From contig JBJMJD010000092.1 in the NCBI GenBank assembly GCA_045806525.1, positions 1-41,810 of the forward strand: a stretch of DNA of 41,810 nucleotides. The letters run 5' to 3'. The translations under genes were made by a program, and so were the position numbers. This stretch comes from JAICYJ01 sp045806525. GTDB taxonomy: Bacteria; Actinomycetota; Thermoleophilia; Gaiellales; JAICJC01. Shown here piece after piece: positions 30,665 to 39,003 of this stretch (the stretch's first letter is position 1; each line of letters begins with the position of its first letter). The notes beneath the pieces were generated by a model. It was given only the letters and a program-made list of their open reading frames with translations, ran no database searches and was not told where the DNA came from.

Positions 30665-32155
30665 ATGAACGAGCTGCTGCCGCTCTACGACGCGACCGAG
30701 ATGCGGGCGCTTGACGCGGCCGCGATCGACCTCGGCATCCCGGCCGCGGTGCTGATGGAGCGCGCCGGGCTGGGCGCCGCGCACGAGATCATGAGCCGCT
30801 TTCCCGATCGGCGGCGGTTCGCGATCGTCGCCGGGACCGGAAACAACGGCGGAGACGGGTTCGTCGTGGCGCGTCACCTGCTGGCCGCGGGCCTGGAGCC
30901 GGAGGTGCTGTTGACAGGTCCGGCGACGAGGCTCAGCCCCGAGTCGCGCGGCAACCTGGAGGTCGCGGAGCGGATGGGCGTGCCCGTTCACCGCCGGCCG
31001 TCGCGGGCGCAGCTGCGGCGCACGCTGCGCGGCGTGGATCTGGTGGTCGACGCCCTGTTCGGTACGGGATTCAGGGGCGCACCGCGGCCGGCTGCGGCCA
31101 CGCTGATCGAATCGATCAACGCGGCAGGACGGCCGGTGGTGGCGCTCGACATCCCCTCCGGCGTGGACGCGTCGGACGGCACGGTGGCCGGCGCCGCGGT
31201 GGCGGCCGAGCTGACCGTCGCTTTCCACGGGCCCAAGCTGGGTCTGATCGTGGCGCCCGGATGCCGCCATGCCGGTGCCGTTGTCGTGGCCGACATCGGC
31301 ATCCCGCCGCAGCTGGAGTCGCCCACCTGGTCGGCGCTGGCCACGCGCTCACTGATCGACCTTGTGCCCCGCAAAGCCCATGGGACGTCGAAATACAAGG
31401 CCGGATCGGTGCTGGTGGTGGGCGGATCCGAGGGCATGGCAGGGGCGCCGATGCTGGCGGCGCTGGCCGCGCTGCGGGCAGGAGCGGGCATCGCCTGGGT
31501 GGCGGTGCCGGCGTCGGTGGCCGCCCAGGTTGGCGCTGCGCAGCCTGAGCTGATGGTGCGCGCCCTTCCGGGCGGTCTCGAGCTGGCCGACCGCGCCGGC
31601 GCGCTGGCGGTTGGTCCCGGCCTGGGCCGCAGCGCCGAGGCGCAGGGGCTGGTCCGCCGCCTCGCCCAGCGCCACCGCGGCCCGGTCGTGATCGACGCAG
31701 ATGGGCTGTTCGCGCTTTCCGGCAAGCCCGCCACGACCGCGCGGCGGCGGACGCCTGCGGTGCTGACGCCCCACGAGGGCGAGATGGCGCGGCTGCTGGG
31801 CCGCGAATCGGACTGGGTGGCTTCCAACCGGCTGGCCGCGGTGCGCGAGGCCGCCGCCGCCTCGCGCTCGGTGGTGCTGTTGAAGGGCGCCGATACGCTG
31901 GTGGCCGCGGCTGGCGGCGATCGGGTGGTGGTGTCGGTGTCAGACACCCCGGGGCTGGCCACGGCGGGCAGCGGCGACGTGCTCACCGGCGTCGTGGCGG
32001 CGATGCTCGCGAAGGGCCTCGATCCATGGACGGCGGCGTGCTGCGGCGCCGTCATGCACGCTCGGGCGGGGCGGATGGCGGCCGAGGCGATCGGCCCGGA
32101 CGGGATCACCAGCGTCGACGTGATCGAGGCGCTGCCCGGGGTGCTGAAGCCGTGA
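30665..32155 (+). CDS. nnrD: Bifunctional NAD(P)H-hydrate epimerase / ADP-dependent dehydratase
   Basis: 496 residues. The N-terminal epimerase (YjeF_N, about 1-215) has LMERAGLGAAHEI, GTGNNGGDGFVVARHLL and DALFGTGFRG; the C-terminal ribokinase-like dehydratase (about 225-496) has VLVVGGSEGMAGAP, LTPHEGEMARLLG and the nucleotide loop TAGSGDVLTGVVAAML. Together they repair damaged (hydrated) NADH and NADPH. Cytosolic. The stop overlaps the alr start as GTGA, so the two are translationally coupled. The name nnrD covers the dehydratase half and nnrE the epimerase half. Confidence 0.95.
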   Translation: MNELLPLYDATEMRALDAAAIDLGIPAAVLMERAGLGAAHEIMSRFPDRRRFAIVAGTGNNGGDGFVVARHLLAAGLEPEVLLTGPATRLSPESRGNLEVAERMGVPVHRRPSRAQLRRTLRGVDLVVDALFGTGFRGAPRPAAATLIESINAAGRPVVALDIPSGVDASDGTVAGAAVAAELTVAFHGPKLGLIVAPGCRHAGAVVVADIGIPPQLESPTWSALATRSLIDLVPRKAHGTSKYKAGSVLVVGGSEGMAGAPMLAALAALRAGAGIAWVAVPASVAAQVGAAQPELMVRALPGGLELADRAGALAVGPGLGRSAEAQGLVRRLAQRHRGPVVIDADGLFALSGKPATTARRRTPAVLTPHEGEMARLLGRESDWVASNRLAAVREAAAASRSVVLLKGADTLVAAAGGDRVVVSVSDTPGLATAGSGDVLTGVVAAMLAKGLDPWTAACCGAVMHARAGRMAAEAIGPDGITSVDVIEALPGVLKP

Positions 32156-33261
32156 TCTCGCGGGCCCAGCGGCTGTCGCGAGCGACGGTGACGGTCGACC
32201 TCTCTGCGATCGCGGCCAACGTGGGCATGCTGCGCGACCTGGTGGCGCCGGCCGACGTGTGGGCGGTCGTGAAGGCCGACGGCTACGGCCACGGCGCCTC
32301 CGCGGTCGGTGGAGCGGCGTTGGCGGCTGGGGCGACGCGGCTCTGCGTCGCCACCTGGGAGGAGGCGCGCGCGCTGCGCGATGCGCTGCCCGAGGCGCCG
32401 GTGCTGGTGATGTCGCCGCTGGCACCCGGCGAGGAGGCCGATCTGGCGGGGGTCGAGGTGGCGGTATCGTCGGTCGAGTCGTTCGCGCGGCTGCGCGCCG
32501 CCGCACGCGAGCCGCTGGGCGTCCACGTGAAGGTGGACACCGGTATGGGGCGCTGGGGTATGGCCGAGGACGAGGCCCGCCGCGTGGTCGACGAGATCGG
32601 CGGGTCGTCGCTGCTGCGCCTGTGCGGGCTGATGAGCCACCTGTCGTCAGCCGACGACGATCCCGGCCACACGCGCCGCCAGCTGGAGCGGTTCCGGCGG
32701 TTCGCCGAGGGCCTTCCGGACTGCCCGCGGCATGTTGCCAACAGCGCCGGCGCGCTCGGCTACCCCGAGGCTCGGTTCGACGCCGTGCGCTGCGGGATCG
32801 CGGTCTACGGGCTGTCGCCGTTCGGCGACGACTCGGCTGCGCGCGGCCTGGCGCCGGCGTTGCGCCTGGAGAGCTACGTGGCGCAGCTGAAGCTGCTCGA
32901 GCCAGGTGAGGGCGCCGGCTACGGGCGCCGGTTCGTGGCCGAGCGGCCGACCTGGATCGGGCTGGTGCCCGCCGGGTACGCCGACGGCGTGCCGCGGCTG
33001 CTGTCGGGGCGGATGGACGTGCTGGTGCGGGGACGGCGGCGACGGGTGGCGGCCACGATCAGCATGGATCAGCTGACCTTCGTGGTCGGTGAGTGCTGCG
33101 ACGTGGAGCTGGGCGACCCGGTGGTGCTGATCGGCAGCGACGGCGACGAGCGGATCGGGGCCGAGGAGTGGGCGGCCCGCAGCGACACGATCGCGTACGA
33201 GATCGTGTGTGACATCGCGCCCAGGCGGCGGCGGGTGGAGCATGTCATCGTCGACGGCTGA
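32152..33261 (+). CDS. alr: Alanine racemase
   Basis: 369 residues from GTG 32152, overlapping the nnrD stop. A PLP enzyme making D-alanine for peptidoglycan. The PLP lysine is in AVVKADGYGHGA (Lys41); HVKVDTGMGRWG, GLMSHLSSADD and HVANSAGAL follow in the barrel, and GYGRRFVAERPTWIGLVPAGYADG with ATISMDQLTF in the C-terminal beta domain. The start is fixed by homology (TVTVDLSAIAANV just inside). The 3' end overlaps the next gene by 20 bp. Confidence 0.97.
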   Translation: MISRAQRLSRATVTVDLSAIAANVGMLRDLVAPADVWAVVKADGYGHGASAVGGAALAAGATRLCVATWEEARALRDALPEAPVLVMSPLAPGEEADLAGVEVAVSSVESFARLRAAAREPLGVHVKVDTGMGRWGMAEDEARRVVDEIGGSSLLRLCGLMSHLSSADDDPGHTRRQLERFRRFAEGLPDCPRHVANSAGALGYPEARFDAVRCGIAVYGLSPFGDDSAARGLAPALRLESYVAQLKLLEPGEGAGYGRRFVAERPTWIGLVPAGYADGVPRLLSGRMDVLVRGRRRRVAATISMDQLTFVVGECCDVELGDPVVLIGSDGDERIGAEEWAARSDTIAYEIVCDIAPRRRRVEHVIVDG

Positions 33262-34627
33262 CCCGCTCGCAGACATCCGCCGCCGGGCGCCGGTGGAGGG
33301 CGCCTGGCTGGTCGGCGGCAGCGTGCGCGACATGCTGCTGGGACGACCCGTGCTCGACATCGACCTGGTCGTCGCCGAGGATCCGCGCACGGTGGCGAGG
33401 CGGCTGGCCGGCGAGCGCGGGGGCTCGCCGTTTCCGCTGTCGGAGCGGCATGGCGCCTGGCGGGTGGTGTCTGGCGAGCAAACGGTGGATATCGCAGGAT
33501 GCCGTGGCAGCATCGAGGACGATCTCGGCCTGCGCGATTTCACCATCAACGCGATTGCTGTCGCTTTGGACAACGGCGAATACGTCGATCCGTACGAAGG
33601 GCGCGAGGATCTCGATCGGCGCCTGCTGCGGACGGTGTCGGACAGCGTGTTTGTGGATGACCCGCTGCGGCTGCTGCGGCTGCCGCGGATCGCTCACGAG
33701 CTGGGGTTCGATATTGACCGGGCCACCGAGCGGCTGGCGAGCGGCCAGGCCGAGCTGGCGTCACGGCCGTCCGGCGAGCGCATCTTCATGGAGATGAAAC
33801 GCCTGCTGGGCGGGGACCGGCCGGCGGAGGCGCTGCGGCTGGCCGACCGCATCGGCGTGCTCGAGGCGGTGTTGCCCGAGGTGGCACCGATGCGCGGCGT
33901 GACGCAGAGCGGGCACCATCAGCTGGACGTCTGGGAGCACACGCTGCACGTCGTGGAGGGGGTGGCCGACATCGCCGAGCACCCCGCCTATTACTTGCCG
34001 AGGCACGCCAGGATGGTCGCCGCCGAGCTGGCCGCGGACGCCGGCGATGAGCTGACGGTTGCCCAGGCGCTGCGGCTGGCGGCGCTGTTTCACGACATCA
34101 GCAAGCCGCAGACGCGCGTGCAGACGGAGGCCCGGATCAGCTTCATGGGGCATGACCGCGAGGGGGCCGATGCGGCTGCGGCGGTGCTGGCGCGATGGAA
34201 GGCCTCGAATGCGCTGATCAGGTTCTGCCGGGTGCTGGTGCGCGAGCACCTGGCGCTCGGGTTCTCCATACCGCAGCGGCCGCTCGATCGCAGGATGGCG
34301 TATCGCTACCTGCGGGCGACGGAGCCCTGGCCGGCGGCGAGCGTGGTGCTGTCGGTGGCCGACCGCATGGCGACGCGCGGGCCGAGCTCGCGTCTGCGGC
34401 ACCTGCGACGCCACAGCGAGACGGCCGATGAGCTGCTCGGGCTGATCGCGCAGCTGCGGGCGGAGCAGGCGCCGCCGCTGATGCGCGGCGACGAGATCGC
34501 CGAGGCCACCGGCGCCCGCGGTGCCGAGATCAAGCGGCTGGTCGATATGCTGGCAGAGGAGCAGGCGGCCGGCACCGTCGCAACCCGGGAGGAGGCGCTC
34601 GCGTATGTCCGAGAGCAGGTTCGATAG
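33242..34627 (+). CDS. CCA tRNA nucleotidyltransferase / poly(A) polymerase-family protein with HD domain
   Basis: 461 residues from ATG 33242, 20 bp inside alr. Class II nucleotidyltransferase: VGGSVRDMLLG (residues 24-34) and the metal pair DID (Asp39, Asp41), then DFTINAIAV, the neck signature DPLRLLRLPRIAHELGF, and an HD domain with HDISKP (His284, Asp285). It adds or repairs the tRNA 3'-CCA end. The HD-containing long form is usual in actinobacteria, but family members can be CCA- or A-adding only, so specificity is inferred. It overlaps the methyltransferase gene by 23 bp. Confidence 0.9.
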   Translation: MSSSTADPLADIRRRAPVEGAWLVGGSVRDMLLGRPVLDIDLVVAEDPRTVARRLAGERGGSPFPLSERHGAWRVVSGEQTVDIAGCRGSIEDDLGLRDFTINAIAVALDNGEYVDPYEGREDLDRRLLRTVSDSVFVDDPLRLLRLPRIAHELGFDIDRATERLASGQAELASRPSGERIFMEMKRLLGGDRPAEALRLADRIGVLEAVLPEVAPMRGVTQSGHHQLDVWEHTLHVVEGVADIAEHPAYYLPRHARMVAAELAADAGDELTVAQALRLAALFHDISKPQTRVQTEARISFMGHDREGADAAAAVLARWKASNALIRFCRVLVREHLALGFSIPQRPLDRRMAYRYLRATEPWPAASVVLSVADRMATRGPSSRLRHLRRHSETADELLGLIAQLRAEQAPPLMRGDEIAEATGARGAEIKRLVDMLAEEQAAGTVATREEALAYVREQVR

Positions 34628-35273
34628 GACGGCAGACCGGTACGCAGAAGCGGCCCAGAAGAAGGACTGGACGGCGTTCATCGAGCTGTGCCGGCCGCAG
34701 CCTGACGATCGGGCGCTGGACGTGGCCGCAGGCCCGGCGCTGCTCTCGGCGCACCTGGTGCCGCTTGTGGCGAGGGCGGTGGCGCTGGAGCCGTCGCGGC
34801 CGTTGCTCGAGCACGCACCCGAGGGCGTCGAGCCGGTGCTCGGCGAGGCGGAGCAGATGCCGTTCCAGGACTCGAGCTTCGACCTTGTCACGATCGTCAA
34901 CAGCCTCCACCACGTGGCCGACATGCGGTCGGCCCTGGCCGAGATGGTGCGGGTGGTCACACCGGGCGGGCGGATCGTGGTGCAGGACTACCTGGCGGAC
35001 GAGGATCCGGAACGGGCGGAGGTGTGGGAGCGGGTGGAGCGGCTGCGCGATCCCGATCACCGGCGGCTGCCGCGTCCGGGTGAGGTGGCCGGGCTGCTCG
35101 CCGAGCACGGGTTCGGCGAGGACGAGGCGCAGACCTGGACGGCGTCATGGTCGCTGGAGGACTGGCTGGAGATGGCTCAGACGCCGTACGAAGCGCAGGC
35201 GGAGATCCACCGGCTGGTGGCGTCGGACCGGTTCGAGCTGACCGCCTGGCGTGCGCGCTTCACTGCGCGCTGA
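34605..35273 (+). CDS. Class I SAM-dependent methyltransferase (UbiE/MenG-like)
   Basis: 222 residues from ATG 34605. SAM-binding motif I is ALDVAAGPALLSAHLVP (near residues 36-52, with Ala in place of one usual Gly), the acidic post-I strand is VALEPSRPLLEHA, motif II FDLVTIVNSLHHV and motif III VTPGGRIVVQDY. The C-terminal part (SWSLEDWLEMAQTP) is family-typical. Substrate unknown. The 23-bp overlap with the nucleotidyltransferase implies cotranscription. Confidence 0.88.
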   Translation: MSESRFDRTADRYAEAAQKKDWTAFIELCRPQPDDRALDVAAGPALLSAHLVPLVARAVALEPSRPLLEHAPEGVEPVLGEAEQMPFQDSSFDLVTIVNSLHHVADMRSALAEMVRVVTPGGRIVVQDYLADEDPERAEVWERVERLRDPDHRRLPRPGEVAGLLAEHGFGEDEAQTWTASWSLEDWLEMAQTPYEAQAEIHRLVASDRFELTAWRARFTAR

Positions 35274-35311
35274 GGGCAGGTGAAAGACCCGCCGGGCGCG
35301 AATATCTGCGG

Positions 35312-36289
35312 GTGGCGTTCACCACCTGTGTGTACCGCGACGGCGTGCGCGAGGATCACCCGCTGCCGTTCGCGCAGATCTCCGACGTGCTGGAGCAGCC
35401 GGACACGCTGGTGTGGGTCGATGTGAACTCGCCGGACGCGAGCGAGGTGGCGCAGCTGGGAGAGGAGTTCGGGCTCCACCGGCTGGCGCTCGAGGACGCG
35501 CTGTCGGATCACCAGCGCCCCAAGATGGAGCGCTACGAGGGGTACGTGTTCGTGATCGCCTACGCCGCCGCCATCGGCGAGGCGGGCCGCGTGGACATGC
35601 AGGAGGTGGCGATCTTCGTCTCGCAGCGGTTCGTCATCTCGATCCGCCACGGCGACATGTTCACGCTGGACGCTGTGCGTGAGCGGATCGACCTGAGCCC
35701 GTCGCTGCTCGAGGGGGGTGGTGCCGAGATCGCCTACCAGGTGCTGGACGAGCTGATCGACGGGTACTTCCCGGTGGTCGAGGCCTACGAGGATCGGATC
35801 GAGAAGGCGGAGGACGCGCTGCTCGGGCCCGGTTCGATCGAGATGCAGACCTCGCTGGCGGCGACCTTCCAGATCAAGCGCGACCTGCTCACGTTCCGCC
35901 GCGCGGTGGCGCCGCTGCGCGACGTGCTGGGACGGGTCGTGCACGTGGACAAGTCGGTGCTGGGTGAGGATCTGGACGTCGAGTTCCGCGACCTCTACGA
36001 CCACGTGCTGCGGGTGTACGACGAGCTGGACACCCAGCGAGACCTGCTGACGGGAATCCTGGAGGCGCACCTCTCGGTCGTCTCCAACCGGCTGAACGAG
36101 GTGGTGCTGAAGCTCAGCTCCTGGGCCGGGATCGTGCTGGTGCCGACGCTGATCGCCGGCATCTACGGCATGAACTTCCGCCACATGCCGGAGCTGCACT
36201 GGCAGTTCGGCTACATTTACGCGCTGGGCCTGATGGCGCTCTCCAGTGCTCTGCTGTGGTGGCGCTTCCGGCGCGCCGGCTGGTTGTAA
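35312..36289 (+). CDS. corA: CorA-family magnesium/divalent cation transporter
   Basis: 325 residues from GTG 35312 (MAFTTCVYRDGVREDHPL). The N-terminal cytoplasmic domain (VWVDVNSPDASEVAQLGEEFGL, ERYEGYVFVIAY, FVISIRHG) leads into a long helical funnel, then two transmembrane helices. The family signature YGMNF lies near residue 287 at the end of the first helix, with the acidic loop HMPEL facing outside and the basic end WWRFRRAGWL inside. Acts as a pentamer. The start is 39 bp after the methyltransferase stop; another in-frame start further upstream would lie within that gene. Confidence 0.93.
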   Translation: MAFTTCVYRDGVREDHPLPFAQISDVLEQPDTLVWVDVNSPDASEVAQLGEEFGLHRLALEDALSDHQRPKMERYEGYVFVIAYAAAIGEAGRVDMQEVAIFVSQRFVISIRHGDMFTLDAVRERIDLSPSLLEGGGAEIAYQVLDELIDGYFPVVEAYEDRIEKAEDALLGPGSIEMQTSLAATFQIKRDLLTFRRAVAPLRDVLGRVVHVDKSVLGEDLDVEFRDLYDHVLRVYDELDTQRDLLTGILEAHLSVVSNRLNEVVLKLSSWAGIVLVPTLIAGIYGMNFRHMPELHWQFGYIYALGLMALSSALLWWRFRRAGWL

Positions 36290-36303
36290 CGGACCCCGTC
36301 ATG

Positions 36304-36323
36304 CCGTCACGGCCGCGTGACGG
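36304..36323 (+). terminator. corA terminator hairpin
   Basis: CCGTCACG (36304-36311) pairs with CGTGACGG (36316-36323) around a GCCG tetraloop, 15 bp after the corA stop. A second, larger potential stem around GAGGTGG / CCACCTC-like arms follows. The stem sequence is the same CCGTGACGG word repeated through the next 250 bp. Confidence 0.55.
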
Positions 36324-36570
36324 AGGTGGCACGGCGGCCGCCACCACCTCGGGCTCAGAGCCCGCCTCGCCCTTCGCTGCGGTCCCGTGACCGAGTCGTG
36401 ACGGCTGTCACATCCGCCGTGACGCCCGATCGCGATGGTTGCGCCGATCGCTTACGACTCGGGGTTTGACTACGCCTCGGCCACCGTGACGGTCTCGTCT
36501 GCGAGCCGTGACGGAGCCGCGACGGGCTGATGCAGAGTGGTCGCCCCTGTTGCCAACGAGACCGTGACGA
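36304..36570. repeat. Array of CCGTGACGG-like nonamers with about 11-bp phasing
   Basis: Copies start at 36304 (inverted), 36315, 36385, 36396, 36417, 36484, 36506, 36517 and 36562; three (36304 inverted, 36484 and 36506) are exact CCGTGACGG and the rest differ by one base, apart from the variants at position 1 or 9. Start-to-start steps include 11, 11, 21, 22, 11 and 45 bp, close to multiples of 11, which would place sites on one DNA face. No gene can be supported in 36290-36617; only a 31-codon ORF from ATG 36436 exists there. A protein-binding array, iteron-like element or decayed repeat are the options. Confidence 0.6.
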
Positions 36571-36617
36571 GGCGCACGCGAACGCCATTGCACCTCGCGG
36601 TGCCGGCGCGCCTGTGG

Positions 36618-36824
36618 TCAGGCTGCCTTGACCGGAGCTGCGCCCTCGACCTGCTGCAGCAGCGCTGCCAGCTTGCACTCCAGGTCGTGTGGCGTTCGCA
36701 CCGGATACCCCGTCTGCCACTGCCCCGAGATCTCCGTCAGCCGGATGCAGTACATGAGGGTCTGGATGTCGCGTCGGTCGAGCATACGGATCAACACGTC
36801 GTCGTTCGACACAGCTGTGACCAT
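36618..36824 (-). CDS. Small hypothetical protein
   Basis: 68 residues from ATG 36824 (MVTAVSNDDVLIRML...). Well-formed protein-like sequence with DRRDIQTLMYCIRLTEIS and WQTGYPVRTPHDLECKLAALLQQ, predicted mostly helical, ending in a short Ala/Lys tail. The opposite strand gives Cys/Ser-rich implausible sequence, so this strand is preferred. The reading frame extends upstream without a better start. No family is recognised. It is divergent from the cytochrome c gene, 66 bp apart, and the gap holds CCCCTGCAAGGGG-type palindromic sequence (about 36826-36839). Confidence 0.55.
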   Translation of the reverse strand: MVTAVSNDDVLIRMLDRRDIQTLMYCIRLTEISGQWQTGYPVRTPHDLECKLAALLQQVEGAAPVKAA

Positions 36825-36874
36825 CCCCTGCAAGGGGGATAGCGGGTAGCGCTTGGTGATCCGGATCAAGCTGG

Positions 36875-36880
36875 TAGAGT
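36875..36880 (+). promoter_or_regulatory. -10 box of the cytochrome c gene
   Basis: TTGGTG (36853-36858), 16-bp spacer, TAGAGT (36875-36880), then 10 nt to ATG 36891. A near-leaderless transcript is implied; no Shine-Dalgarno is present. Confidence 0.5.
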
Positions 36881-36890
36881 GCGCCGCGCG

Positions 36891-37361
36891 ATGATCAAGG
36901 TACTCGTTGCGGCGCTTGTCGGCACCATCATCGGGATCGTTGTGATGGTTGCCGTTATCGCCATCGCAGGCACCGATACGAGCGGTTCCTCCAGCGTCGG
37001 CCTGGGGACATTGCCGAACTCCACGTTCACCCCGTCCGGGTCGACCGGGGGAGGAAGCACCACGCCGCCGCCGTCCAGTGGCGGGTCGAGCGGGCCCACC
37101 AGCTCCGGTGGTGGCGGTAACGCCGCCAACGGCAAGGTGCTGTTCACGTCCAAGACCTGCTCGGGCTGCCACTCCGTCGTCGCAGGCACCGCGTCGCCGT
37201 TTCCGTCCGCGCCCAACCTGGCCGAGCTGAACGCGTCTGGCGCGCTCACCACGTCCAAGATCCTCAACCAAATCCAGAACCCAGCACCTCCCATGCCGGC
37301 CGGCCTGGCCTCCGGACAGGACGCGGCCGACCTGGCCGCGTACATCCTTACGCTCAAGTAA
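36891..37361 (+). CDS. Membrane-anchored class I cytochrome c
   Basis: 156 residues from ATG 36891. One N-terminal hydrophobic helix (about residues 3-27) probably serves as an uncleaved anchor. Residues about 30-77 are a Ser/Gly/Pro/Thr-rich flexible linker. A compact cytochrome domain follows, with heme site CSGCH (Cys90, Cys93, His94) and the likely axial Met135 in PAPPMPAGL, ending DLAAYILTLK as in class I cytochromes. It would sit on the outer face of the cytoplasmic membrane as an electron carrier. The partner is unknown; the ThDP enzyme gene follows after 4 bp. Confidence 0.92.
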   Translation: MIKVLVAALVGTIIGIVVMVAVIAIAGTDTSGSSSVGLGTLPNSTFTPSGSTGGGSTTPPPSSGGSSGPTSSGGGGNAANGKVLFTSKTCSGCHSVVAGTASPFPSAPNLAELNASGALTTSKILNQIQNPAPPMPAGLASGQDAADLAAYILTLK

Positions 37362-37365
37362 TGCC

Positions 37366-38982
37366 ATGAGCACCTCCGAGGCAACCCGCGTGCGCACCGG
37401 CGCCGACGCGCTGGTGGCCGCGCTCGAGGCGCACGGCGTGGAGATCGTCTTCGGCATCCCCGGCCAGCACGCGCTCAGCCTCTGGGAGGCCCTCCGCGGC
37501 TCCCCGATCCGACCGATCGTCGTCCGCCACGAGCAGGCCGCCGCCTTCGCCGCCGTCGGCTACGCACGCACCTCCGACCGCATCGGCGTCTGCATCACCA
37601 GCACCGGCCCCGGCGCCTTCAACGCCTTCGCCGGGATGGGCGAGGCCGACGCATCAAACCTGCGCGTCCTGCACATCACCACCCAGGTGCCGAGCGACGC
37701 GGGCGAGCGCGGCTGGATGCACGAGACCGTCGGCCAGTCCAGCGCCTTCCAGGCCGTCACCCGCCATCACCTGCGCCCTCTCACGCCCGCCGCGCTGGCG
37801 GCCGCGGTCGACGAGGCGCTGTGCGCGATCGCCGGCCGTCCCGGCCCGGCCATGATCGAGGCCATGACCACGGTGCTGACCGCCCCTGCCGAGCCTGCCG
37901 AGGTCGCGGTCACGCGCCTATCCCCGCCGGCGCCCGACCCGGCGGCCGTCCGCCGCGTGGGACAGCTGCTGGACGGCGCTCAGGCGCCGCTCGTCTTCGC
38001 CGGCGGCGGCGCCCGCCTGCACGCCGCCCGCGTCGCCGAGCTGGCCGAGGCGCTGGACGCGCCCGTCGTCACCAGCTTCAACGGCAAGGGCGTGGTACCG
38101 CCCGGCCACCCGCTGCACGCCGGATCCTCATGCGAGGAGCCCTCCATCCGGCGCCTGGTCGCCGCCAGCGACGTCTGCGTCGCGCTCGGCACGCGCTTCT
38201 CCGAGGAGCCCACCTGCCACTGGGCCGTCGAGATCCCGCGCGCGCTCGTCCAGGTCGACCTCGACCCCGCCAGGATCGGGCGCAACTACCCGGTCGCCGA
38301 GGGGATCGTCGCCGACGTCGGCCGCTTCTGCGACGCCCTGCTCCAGGCCGGCGTCACCGCCGGCGCCCGGGACGGCGCGGCCGCAGCCCGTGCCGCGCTG
38401 GCCGGCCGCCAGTCCGAGGTGGCTGACCACGGCTTCGGCGCCGAGCTCGAGCTGATGCACCAGCTCGACGCGGCCCTCCCCGACGACGCGTTGGTGGTCG
38501 CCGACATGACGATCCAGTCCTACTGGGGCGTGCTCTACCTGGACGCCCGGCGCCCCGGCGGCTATGCCTACCCGATGAGCGGCGCCCTCGGCTCCGGTCT
38601 GCCCAGCGCCCTCGGCGCCGTCGCAGCCAACCCGGATGCGCCGGTCGTTGTCCTGGCCGGCGACGGCGGCTTCCTGATGGGCGGCCATGAGCTCGCCACC
38701 GCCCAGCAGAATGGCCTGCACTTCGTCACGCTGCTCGTCAACGACAACGCCTTCGGCGTGCTCAAGAACTACCAGCTGTCCGCCTACGGCCACTCCAGCT
38801 CCGTCGACCTGCGCTCGCCGGACTTCGAGCAGCTGGCCGCCGGCTATGGCGTCGGCTACCGCCGGATCGAGGACACCTCGCAGGTCGGTGACGCGCTGCG
38901 AGAGGCGATCGCGGGGCTGGGCGGCGGGTGCCAGCTGATCGAGCTGCAGACCGAGCTCGCCGCACCTCCGCAATCGATCTGA
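37366..38982 (+). CDS. Thiamine diphosphate-dependent enzyme, acetolactate synthase-like
   Basis: 538 residues from ATG 37366. Three-domain ThDP fold: N-terminal Pyr domain with the catalytic Glu56 in VRHEQAAAFAAVGYAR and TSTGPGAFNAFAG, a central Rossmann domain (LVFAGGGARLHAARV, VALGTRFSEEP), and a PP domain whose cofactor motif runs from GDGG (432-435) to NDN (459-461). Members include acetolactate synthase, sulfo- and keto-acid decarboxylases; no regulatory small subunit is adjacent, so biosynthetic acetolactate synthase is unlikely and a 2-keto-acid decarboxylase or lyase is more plausible. Four bp behind the cytochrome and upstream of an aminotransferase. Confidence 0.9.
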   Translation: MSTSEATRVRTGADALVAALEAHGVEIVFGIPGQHALSLWEALRGSPIRPIVVRHEQAAAFAAVGYARTSDRIGVCITSTGPGAFNAFAGMGEADASNLRVLHITTQVPSDAGERGWMHETVGQSSAFQAVTRHHLRPLTPAALAAAVDEALCAIAGRPGPAMIEAMTTVLTAPAEPAEVAVTRLSPPAPDPAAVRRVGQLLDGAQAPLVFAGGGARLHAARVAELAEALDAPVVTSFNGKGVVPPGHPLHAGSSCEEPSIRRLVAASDVCVALGTRFSEEPTCHWAVEIPRALVQVDLDPARIGRNYPVAEGIVADVGRFCDALLQAGVTAGARDGAAAARAALAGRQSEVADHGFGAELELMHQLDAALPDDALVVADMTIQSYWGVLYLDARRPGGYAYPMSGALGSGLPSALGAVAANPDAPVVVLAGDGGFLMGGHELATAQQNGLHFVTLLVNDNAFGVLKNYQLSAYGHSSSVDLRSPDFEQLAAGYGVGYRRIEDTSQVGDALREAIAGLGGGCQLIELQTELAAPPQSI

Positions 38983-38990
38983 GCGCGGCC

Positions 38991-38996
38991 TACAAT
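38991..38996 (+). promoter_or_regulatory. -10 box of leaderless aminotransferase gene
   Basis: TACAAT, the closest match to the -10 consensus in the window, lies 7 nt before GTG 39004 and 8 bp after the ThDP enzyme stop. No Shine-Dalgarno. It suggests the aminotransferase can be expressed separately from the upstream gene. Confidence 0.55.
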
Positions 38997-39003
38997 CGCC
39001 GAA

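Noticed and set aside
36355..36720. 121-residue minus-strand ORF over the repeat array
   Set aside because: Arg/Ser/Thr-rich translation of the repeats; it overlaps the better-supported 68-residue gene and has no start signal.
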